Assembly: GCF_013450155.1 (NCBI RefSeq)
Contig: NZ_JACCKD010000002.1
Location: 672,531-736,530 of the forward strand
Reading direction: 5' to 3'
DNA length: 64,000 bases
Source: Haloechinothrix aidingensis
Lineage (GTDB): Bacteria; Actinomycetota; Actinomycetes; Mycobacteriales; Pseudonocardiaceae
Part shown: piece after piece, positions 58,259-64,000 of the stretch
How positions within the stretch are numbered: position 1 is the first letter of the stretch
How the letters are laid out: every line of letters begins with the position of its first letter
Program-made: the position numbers and the translations under genes
Notes under the pieces: model-generated
The model's database searches: none
The model's input: the letters and a program-made list of their open reading frames with translations, nothing else
Told to the model about the DNA's origin: nothing

Positions 58259-59233
58259 ATGCAGATGACGAGGTTGGGCAGAAGTGGTCTGGACGTGTCC
58301 CGTATCGCCTTCGGCACCTGGCAGGTCGGCGGGGACTGGGGAGACTTCGACTCGGAGTCGGCGATCGCCGCGATCCGCCGCGCTCACGATCTCGGCGTCA
58401 ACTTCTTCGACACCGCGCAGGCCTACGGGTTCGGCACGGCCGAGCAGCTGCTGTCCCGGGCCCTCGGCAGCGAGCTCAAACGGGACCGGGACAGCATCGT
58501 GATCGCGACGAAGGGCGGCATCAATCCCGGTACCGACCGGCCACGCGACGCCAGCAGGTCGTGGCTGCGGCACGGTGTCGAGGAGAGCCTGCGCCATCTG
58601 GACGTCGACTACATCGACCTGTACCAGGTCCACTGGCCCGACTCGGCCACCCCGGCCGAGGAGACCGCGAACGCCCTGCAGGAGCTGGTCGACGAGGGCA
58701 AGATCCGCCACGTCGGCGTGTCGAACTACACCGCGGCCCAGCTCGCCGAGTTCGACGCGGTACGTCCCGTCGAGACCTTGCAGCCGCCGTACCACCTGCT
58801 GCGGCGCTCGGTCGAGCAGGACTCGCTCGCGTACGCGCGCGAGCACGACATCGGGGTGCTCGCCTACAGCGTGCTCGGCAGCGGGCTGCTCACCGGGACG
58901 CTCAGCAGGCAGAGCACGTTCGCCCCTGGGGACTGGCGTTCGCACGCGAGCGCGTTCCGGGGCGAGAGCCTGCGCCGCAATCTGGAGGTGGTCGACGAGC
59001 TGGCTTCCTTCGCCGCGTCGAAGAACGCCTCGGTCAGCCAGCTGGCGATCGCGTGGACCCTCGCCCAGCCTGGCGTGCACGTGGCCATCGTGGGCGCGCG
59101 CAGGCCAGGCACGATCGAGGCCAGTATCGCCGGGGTGGATGTGCGGCTCAGCGACGCGGACCTCGCCGAGATCGAGCGGATCACCGCACCCGGTGTGCCG
59201 GTCGGGGGCGCCACCCCGGAAGGCATCGAGTAG
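58259..59233 (+). CDS. Aldo/keto reductase
   Basis: A 324-residue (alpha/beta)8 AKR. Catalytic residues are D in FFDTAQAYG (about 50), Y55 in the same motif, K in IVIATKGG (about 84) and H in YQVHWPDS (about 125). The C-terminal AIVGARRPGTIEASI binds the NADPH phosphate. It reduces carbonyl compounds; the substrate is unknown. ATG 58259 is used; ATG 58265 (MTRLGRSGL) matches the family start as well and may be the real one. Confidence 0.9.
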   Translation: MQMTRLGRSGLDVSRIAFGTWQVGGDWGDFDSESAIAAIRRAHDLGVNFFDTAQAYGFGTAEQLLSRALGSELKRDRDSIVIATKGGINPGTDRPRDASRSWLRHGVEESLRHLDVDYIDLYQVHWPDSATPAEETANALQELVDEGKIRHVGVSNYTAAQLAEFDAVRPVETLQPPYHLLRRSVEQDSLAYAREHDIGVLAYSVLGSGLLTGTLSRQSTFAPGDWRSHASAFRGESLRRNLEVVDELASFAASKNASVSQLAIAWTLAQPGVHVAIVGARRPGTIEASIAGVDVRLSDADLAEIERITAPGVPVGGATPEGIE

Positions 59234-59368
59234 GAACTCGATACGAGGTTTCTGCGCGAACGCCTGCGGGCGGCGGCCGGTGCTGGCTACCGTTGGCGTG
59301 GATCACCACGGCATGCCGCGCCACGCGCGGTGTGCGAGCAGCGCTGACCGGGCAAGGAGGTACGGGCG

Positions 59369-60490
59369 TTGTCGTTCGAGTTCGACATCGACTCGGCGAT
59401 CGGATTCCGCACCACGCTGGACGAGCTCGGCGAGGACGTGGCCGAGGGGAAGAGCTACATCGCGCAGCACGCGGACTTCGGGATCGCGGGTACCGGCATC
59501 ATCAACTCGTTCCGGTCCGGCCACAGCGCGGCTTCGGGCGCGGTCGAGAGCCAGCTCGACCACATCCGCGAGTACCTGACCTCCACGCTGTCCGGGTTCA
59601 TGGGCGAGGTCTTCTTCGTGTACCGGAGCGAGGAGGAATCCGTCCGTTCTCGACTCCGTGCGCTTGAGGACGAGTTCGGTGCCGAGTCCAGCATGATGGA
59701 CGATCGCCGGGAAGCCAACGACTACAGTCCGGACACGGGAACGACCGCGACGGGCTATGTCCGCGAGACCGAGCCCGCGGAGAGCCTGAAGGACGTGGAA
59801 GCCGGCAGCGACAGCGTGTACTCCCGCCCCGAGCCCGGCAGCGTGCTGGAGTACTTCAGCGTCACCTACGTGATCCGCTCGATCATCACGATGTGCGGGT
59901 TCTCCGACCCGTTCGACTGGCTCGGTGTCAAGCTCGCGGGCGACTGGGACAAGTTCACCGAGTACAGCATGGCGCTGGAGAACCTCGCCGACTGCATCGA
60001 CGGTGTCGCGACCAACCTGCGGCGGCACGTCGACCAGCTCGAGGAATCATGGACAGGCAACGCGTACGCCGCATGCAACGTCGCGATCTACGACATCGCC
60101 AACCAGCTGCAGCAAGGTACCGCTGAGCCGTTGCGCGAGCTCGCGGGCCACTACGAGGAAGCCGCGCAGATCGCGATCGACGCGTACCACGCGCTGGAAC
60201 CCTCCATGGGCATCGTCGCCGATGCCGCCACCGGCATCGGCATGTTCAGTGCCATCACCAAGGGTGTGAAGAAGCTCGTCGACGACCTGGGCGAGGCCAT
60301 CGACGAAGTCATCGGGGTGACGACGGAGACGGAAGCCCTCGCCGCGGCGCAGAACACAAAATTCATCGAGATCGAGTTCGTGCCGCTGGATCGGCTCAGC
60401 GGCCCCACGGGCGAGGACCGGGCGGACAATCTCGAGATCCTGACCGAGGACGGCCTTCCCATGGTCCTCGAGAAGTACGAGAGGCAGTAA
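59369..60490 (+). CDS. WXG-motif helical protein, possible type VII secretion substrate
   Basis: A 373-residue, almost all-helical protein without signal peptide. The first about 110 residues form a long helical hairpin (FEFDIDSAIGFRTTLDELGE onward); a linker of about 70 residues follows, and a second hairpin near 195-290 contains W228-T-G230 in EESWTGNAY, the WXG100 turn motif, with a heptad-like helix after it. The C-terminal 80 residues are polar and acidic with no catalytic motif that I know. This layout is like ESX-type substrates or their long WXG relatives. TTG start at 59369 is supported by AAGGAGG at 59354-59360. A small acidic gene follows 16 bases later. Confidence 0.6.
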   Translation: MSFEFDIDSAIGFRTTLDELGEDVAEGKSYIAQHADFGIAGTGIINSFRSGHSAASGAVESQLDHIREYLTSTLSGFMGEVFFVYRSEEESVRSRLRALEDEFGAESSMMDDRREANDYSPDTGTTATGYVRETEPAESLKDVEAGSDSVYSRPEPGSVLEYFSVTYVIRSIITMCGFSDPFDWLGVKLAGDWDKFTEYSMALENLADCIDGVATNLRRHVDQLEESWTGNAYAACNVAIYDIANQLQQGTAEPLRELAGHYEEAAQIAIDAYHALEPSMGIVADAATGIGMFSAITKGVKKLVDDLGEAIDEVIGVTTETEALAAAQNTKFIEIEFVPLDRLSGPTGEDRADNLEILTEDGLPMVLEKYERQ

Positions 60491-60506
60491 CGGTGGGTTC
60501 GACGCG

Positions 60507-60845
60507 ATGAAGATCGATGCACTACGTCAGCGCGTCAACGACGCGTTCGGCGAGCTGACCCGCTCCGGAAGGCCGGAGGTCCGGGAGATCGCCGAGGAAG
60601 TCGTCGACGGCCGCAGGCGACCGAGCGAGTTCCTGCACAGTACCGCTTACTCCGAGTTCTTCCACGAGTGTCTGTCCACGCTGGAGAACATGGATCCTGC
60701 CGAGCGAGAGGCACTGCTGAACACCGACGGGGACCTCACCGAGCAGGCGGATGCCGGCGCTGCCGACGCCGGCGACCGGTCGCGCGATGCGGAGCAGGAC
60801 GACGAGGACGACGACGACTTCTTCCAGCGAAGCTTCATCCGCTGA
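60507..60845 (+). CDS. Small acidic protein, partner of the WXG-motif gene
   Basis: A 112-residue protein with a helical N-terminal half (MKIDALRQRVNDAFGELTRS, then SAYSEFF-like STAYSEFFHECLSTLENMD) and a strongly acidic tail (DAEQDDEDDDDFFQRSFIR). It begins 16 bases after the WXG-motif gene and is surely co-transcribed. Its size and position fit a chaperone, immunity protein or co-secreted partner, as in many type VII gene pairs, but I know no family for it. Confidence 0.6.
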   Translation: MKIDALRQRVNDAFGELTRSGRPEVREIAEEVVDGRRRPSEFLHSTAYSEFFHECLSTLENMDPAEREALLNTDGDLTEQADAGAADAGDRSRDAEQDDEDDDDFFQRSFIR

Positions 60846-60912
60846 CCGAGCAGTCCCGATTGGTCCCGACTGTCACCGCATGACCGTATTGAGCCGATCC
60901 CCGGCACGCGCC

Positions 60913-60974
60913 GGAAGGAGCCCAAGGTGACCTCGGTTCCATAGAAGGAGCCGAACGTGACATTGGGCTCCACC
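60913..60974. repeat. Family B repeat, copy 4
   Basis: A 62-base element very close to copy 3 at 29793-29855 (about 58 of 63 positions). GAGCCCAA pairs with TTGGGCTC at its ends in this copy, whereas copy 3 has TTCGGCTC there and a mismatch. It lies between the convergent acidic-protein and ppx genes. Confidence 0.85.
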
Positions 60975-60983
60975 CCTGCTGGG

Positions 60984-61940
60984 TTAGTCGGCGAGGGACA
61001 GGGCGATGCCGTCGAGGATGTCGTGCTCGCTGACGACGAGGGTGTCCGGCCCACCGCGGGCGGCGAGCTGCTCGGCGAGTACCTGCACGATCAGTGCACC
61101 GCCGCCCATGACGTCCACCCGGCCCGGATGGATCACCGGGTTGGCTGCGCGCTCCTCGTGGTCGGCGGACAGCAGCCAGCTCGTCGTGCGCTCGATCTCC
61201 GCGGGACCGAGCACCGAGAGGTGCGTGCGTTCGGAGTCGTACTCGGGCAGCTCCTGCGCGATCGCGGACATCGTGGTCACGGTCCCCGCGACGCCGATCC
61301 AGGTACGCGCGGCGGACACGTCGACCGCGTCGAAGGCCTCCGCGAGCACCTCCGCGGTCAGCTTCCGCGCCTCGGCGACCTCCTCGGCGGTCGGCGGGTC
61401 CGACGGCAGCGCCCGCTCGGTGATGCGCACGCACCCGATGTCCACCGAGCACGACGCCCGCACGTGCGCCGTCCTGCCGTCCCAGTCCCCGAGCACCAGC
61501 TCGGTGGAGCCACCCCCGACGTCGACGACCAGGAACGGCCCGTCGTCCGGGTCGAGTTCGGCCACCGCTCCCGCGAAGGACAGCTGAGCCTCGGCCTCGC
61601 CGGTGATGACCTCGGCCCGCACCCCGAGGATCCGCTCGGTCATGTCGAAGAACTCGGCGGTGTTGCTGGCGTCCCTCGTCGCCGAGGTCGCCACCATCCG
61701 CACGCGCTCGGCGCCCTTGCGCCGGGCGGCGTGGGTGTAGTCCGCCAGCGCCGCCCGCGTGCGCTCCAGCGCGTCCGGCGCGAGCCTTCCGGTGGCGTCC
61801 ACGTCCTGCCCCAGCCGCACGACCCGCATCTCACGATGCAGGTCCCGCAGCGTCACCGTGTTGTCGTGGTTGGGCATCAGCTCGGCGGCCAGGAAGCGGA
61901 TGGAGTTCGTCCCACAGTCGATCGCGGCAACCCTCGTCAT
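60984..61940 (-). CDS. Exopolyphosphatase/pppGpp phosphohydrolase family
   Basis: A 318-residue Ppx/GppA protein of the short actinobacterial type (two actin-like lobes, no C-terminal helical domain). AIDCGTNSIRFLAAE (about 6-20) is the phosphate-1 loop, the catalytic glutamate lies in ITGEAEAQLSF (about 118) and VVDVGGGSTELVLG (about 138-151) is the second loop. It resembles Rv1026 (PPX2) and may cleave polyphosphate or pppGpp. ATG 61940. It is followed, in the same direction, after DUF501, FtsB/DivIC and eno, the order known from mycobacteria. Confidence 0.9.
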   Translation of the reverse strand: MTRVAAIDCGTNSIRFLAAELMPNHDNTVTLRDLHREMRVVRLGQDVDATGRLAPDALERTRAALADYTHAARRKGAERVRMVATSATRDASNTAEFFDMTERILGVRAEVITGEAEAQLSFAGAVAELDPDDGPFLVVDVGGGSTELVLGDWDGRTAHVRASCSVDIGCVRITERALPSDPPTAEEVAEARKLTAEVLAEAFDAVDVSAARTWIGVAGTVTTMSAIAQELPEYDSERTHLSVLGPAEIERTTSWLLSADHEERAANPVIHPGRVDVMGGGALIVQVLAEQLAARGGPDTLVVSEHDILDGIALSLAD

Positions 61941-61968
61941 GCCGTTCAGCGTATCCGCCCGCGTGGCG

Positions 61969-62475
61969 CTACCCCGCGCACTCCCCCTGCGGCCAGCTTC
62001 CGCCGAGCAGGTCGAGCGTCTCGTCCCCGATCGGGTTGACCCCGGACCCGACCGCCAACGTATGCGCCAGATGGACGTGCAGGCACTTCACCCTGTCCGG
62101 CATGCCGCCCGCCGTCACCTCGTGGCCGAGGGGCTCGATCGCGTCGCGCGCGGCGAGGTACGACTCGTGCGCACGCCGGTACCGCTCGGCCAGGTCGGTG
62201 TCGTGCGCGAGGCGCTCGGTCATCTCGCGCATCACCCCCGATGCCTCGAGCGAGCCGACCAGGGAGCCCAGCCGGGGGCACGTCAGGTAGTACAGCGTGG
62301 GAAACGGCGTGCCGTTCTCCAGCCTCGGGTTGGTCTGCACCACGGCCGGATGGCCGCTCGGGCAGCGCGCCGCGACGGCCCGCAACGCGCGCGGCGGCCT
62401 GCCCAGCTGCTCGGCGACCACCGCCCGGTCGTCCTCGGTCACCGGCTCGAGTCCGGCGCTGTCCCGTCCATGCAC
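61969..62475 (-). CDS. DUF501 family protein
   Basis: A 168-residue protein with the DUF501 core: RALRAVAARCPSGHPAVVQT, PFPTLYYLTCPRL (about 60) and GGMPDRVKCLHVHLAHTLA (about 120-138). The conserved cysteines and histidines (CPSGHP, YYLTCP, KCLHVHLAH) look like a metal or active site. Function unknown; it is always near eno, ftsB and ppx in Actinobacteria (Rv1025). GTG 62475 (VHGRDSAGLEPV) is the chosen start. Confidence 0.88.
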   Translation of the reverse strand: MHGRDSAGLEPVTEDDRAVVAEQLGRPPRALRAVAARCPSGHPAVVQTNPRLENGTPFPTLYYLTCPRLGSLVGSLEASGVMREMTERLAHDTDLAERYRRAHESYLAARDAIEPLGHEVTAGGMPDRVKCLHVHLAHTLAVGSGVNPIGDETLDLLGGSWPQGECAG

Positions 62476-62539
62476 AGCGATCAGCCTATCGGCCCGCTGC
62501 GGGGCGCGACCGGTCGACCACCCGCGTGACGGTCGTACC

Positions 62540-63004
62540 TCACTCCGTGACGCCTGCCCACACGCGCTCGTACCAGGCCCCGCCCGAGGCACCGTCCTCG
62601 CCACCGTCCCCGTCGCCGACGTCGGCGGAGTCCTCGGGCAGCTGGACGATGTACGGGGTCTCGCCCGGCATCACGTACCGCAGCCGCGCCCGCGCCTCGG
62701 CCTCCACCTGAACGGGATCCTCCAGCTCGGCCTTGCGCTCCTCCAGCCGCTCGATCTCGGCCTCCAGCCGGCGCTGACGCTCCTCCTCCTGGGAGACCTC
62801 CGCCTGCTGGGCGAGGTAGGTGCGCAGCGGCACGGCGAGCGTGAACGCCAGGGTGCACAGCACGATCGCCACCACAGCGGCGCGCCGCGTGGTGGACAGC
62901 CCGATAGAGCGCATCGCCCCGGCGACCCGGGCGGCCCCGCCCCGGCGGACGCGCACCGGGCGGCGCGTCCTGCCGGTCCGGCGCGGCCTACTCTCGCCGG
63001 GCAC
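62540..63004 (-). CDS. Septum formation initiator family protein (FtsB/DivIC)
   Basis: A 154-residue bitopic membrane protein: a basic N terminus (RPRRTGRTRRPVRVRRGG), a membrane helix (about 42-60, AAVVAIVLCTLAFTLAVPL), a coiled coil (about 63-95, AEVSQEEERQRRLEAEIERL) and a short conserved end (ARLRYVMPGETPYIV) typical of FtsB/DivIC. It takes part in the FtsQBL division complex. It starts with GTG at 63004 and lies six bases downstream of eno, so they are co-transcribed. Confidence 0.9.
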   Translation of the reverse strand: MPGESRPRRTGRTRRPVRVRRGGAARVAGAMRSIGLSTTRRAAVVAIVLCTLAFTLAVPLRTYLAQQAEVSQEEERQRRLEAEIERLEERKAELEDPVQVEAEARARLRYVMPGETPYIVQLPEDSADVGDGDGGEDGASGGAWYERVWAGVTE

Positions 63005-63010
63005 CGCCGG

Positions 63011-64000
<990 letters not shown>

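Overview
The window is about 70 percent GC, densely coding, and carries mycothiol metabolism (mca) and many families found mainly in Actinobacteria (DUF6542, DUF4245, DUF4307, DUF501, RmuC, GuaB1, PIN-PhoH). From memory, the gene order follows Mycobacterium tuberculosis around Rv1112 to Rv1074c (ychF, DUF6542, ispH, Rv1109c-like, xseA, xseB, DUF4245, glpX, fumC, phoH2, short prenyl synthase, hemolysin III, thioredoxin-domain protein, mca, DUF4307, greA, metB, cbs, thiolase) and then a second block like Rv1026 to Rv1023 (ppx, DUF501, FtsB/DivIC, eno). The best guess is a member of the Pseudonocardiaceae (Amycolatopsis/Prauserella/Saccharomonospora type).

Layout. 1-3150: partial typA, YciI, Nudix, pterin dehydratase, ASCH protein and the ATPase/GTPase YchF. 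3301-10413: a DNA repair block (Ada-AlkA fusion, Ogt, SbcCD, RmuC). 10498-20631: DUF6542, IspH, lipid-droplet-type protein, exonuclease VII, DUF4245, GlpX, a secreted trypsin-like protease, fumarase and GuaB1. 20705-24824: PIN-PhoH, a tiny secreted protein, a Z-prenyl synthase and a hemolysin III protein. 24825-26520: a gene-poor scar with an integrase remnant, a VOC protein, a truncated ORF and an imperfect copy of the hemolysin III 3' end. 26549-29662: a TetR, AidB-like acyl-CoA dehydrogenase and enoyl-CoA hydratase operon. 29865-45437: DUF255 protein, Mca, GreA, an Lrp/hppD divergon, IlvA, MetB, two proline/glutamine-rich membrane proteins, CBS and a thiolase. 45554-60845: BI-1 protein, a two-domain fatty acyl reductase type protein, DivIVA-like protein, amidase, a 35-residue ORF, a large LuxR regulator, a tRNA-Leu, NDH-2, uracil-DNA glycosylase, S10 peptidase, aldo/keto reductase and a WXG-motif protein with an acidic partner. 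60984-64000: ppx, DUF501, FtsB/DivIC and partial eno.

How genes work together. MetB and CBS belong to transsulfuration and IlvA can use the same 2-oxobutyrate/threonine pool; hppD with a divergent Lrp regulator handles tyrosine breakdown; AidB-like dehydrogenase and hydratase form a TetR-controlled acyl-CoA unit; AlkA-Ada with Ogt and SbcD-SbcC form two convergent repair operons.

The most unusual items are two families of intergenic hairpin repeats (one with a compensatory base-pair change), an integration scar at the hemolysin III 3' end, a UAA-anticodon tRNA-Leu without the long variable arm, a 35-codon ORF with its own Shine-Dalgarno site and terminator beside a LuxR regulator, a perfect 36-bp palindrome, and a TTG-started WXG-motif gene pair. 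I do not see a CRISPR array, an intact transposase or an rRNA gene.
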